From positions 868,001 through 932,000 of the forward strand of contig NZ_QRGB01000001.1 in assembly GCF_003449035.1 (NCBI RefSeq): a DNA stretch of 64,000 nt. The letters are read 5' to 3'. The notes below the pieces were generated by a model, which saw nothing but the letters and a program-made list of their open reading frames with translations, was not told where the DNA came from and ran no database searches. Shown one piece after another: positions 63,882 to 64,000 of this stretch. How positions within the stretch are numbered: the stretch's first letter is position 1; each line of letters starts with the position of its first letter. Both the position numbers and the translations under genes were made by a program. This stretch comes from Pedobacter indicus (GTDB lineage Bacteria > Bacteroidota > Bacteroidia > Sphingobacteriales > Sphingobacteriaceae).

Positions 63882-64000
63882 TTAGAATATACTGCTGACA
63901 ACCTGAATTATATTGACGCTTGGAATTTGAATGAACGAAGCACTAATTGATCCTTCTTCAGCAATCATATTGGTGTCTGAGTTTATAAGTATTAAGGCTA
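63882..64000 (-). CDS. C-terminal end of an unidentified protein, partial
   Basis: On the minus strand one frame is open from the window edge to a TAA at 63882-63884, coding for 38 residues that end IQIPSVNIIQVVSSIF. The stop lies just past the bidirectional terminator, as expected for a real convergent gene. The fragment is too short to name. A chance open frame of this length is possible. Confidence 0.45.
   Translation of the reverse strand, partial: ALILINSDTNMIAEEGSISASFIQIPSVNIIQVVSSIF

Overview
The window reads as a chromosomal segment of a Bacteroidota bacterium, most likely family Sphingobacteriaceae (Sphingobacterium/Olivibacter/Pedobacter relatives; the genus cannot be settled from sequence alone). 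The evidence is a SusC/SusD locus with ECF sigma and FecR genes, an OMP_b-brl_3-type TonB receptor, an SDR-type threonine dehydrogenase, a three-gene type B succinate dehydrogenase, many lipoproteins, and repeated TAnnTTTG (-7) promoter boxes. I see no tRNA, rRNA, CRISPR array, insertion sequence or phage gene. Except for the polysaccharide-utilisation-like locus it looks like conserved core genome.

Layout. 1-3700: a flippase fragment diverges from the ribosomal operon rplM-rpsI-rpsB-tsf, which ends in a clear terminator. 3800-9900: a SNF2 helicase, prfB with its programmed +1 frameshift, dcd, and a phosphopantetheinyl transferase-lipB pair. 9950-16600: an S41 protease, L-serine dehydratase, a truncated GH2-like protein and groS-groL. 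16700-21250: a minus-strand run miaB-sigma54 activator-lptE-TPR protein-secG. 21400-34150: two tandem AsmA-like proteins, ilvE, a TlpA-like thioredoxin, an unusual phosphoserine phosphatase carrying SerA-like parts, an SDR, a degenerate arginase-fold protein, an EEP hydrolase, a Tat-exported metallophosphoesterase and a phosphodiester glycosidase.

34200-50600: a response regulator-histidine kinase pair next to a TonB-type outer-membrane protein with a Met/Gly/Asp-rich tail, a second EEP hydrolase, an MFS transporter, then an ECF sigma-FecR-SusC(STN)-SusD-two-lipoprotein locus with no degradative enzyme. 50700-58350: a DUF4153 membrane protein, trhO, an M19 dipeptidase, and the minus-strand series dapF, LTD lipoprotein, threonine dehydrogenase, yebC. 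58500-64000: a DegP-like protease, sdhCAB, and the end of an unknown minus-strand gene.

No wholly new multigene system is evident. The observations most worth checking are: five genes whose TAnnTTTG box sits 3-7 nt before the start codon (predicted leaderless or near-leaderless mRNAs); the SerB-SerA hybrid with apparently intact serine-binding ACT residues; a GH2 protein truncated and lacking its acid/base motif; an arginase-fold protein missing three of six metal ligands; long hairpins holding or touching stop codons in two convergent gene pairs; and palindromes in the susC leader and upstream of sdhC.
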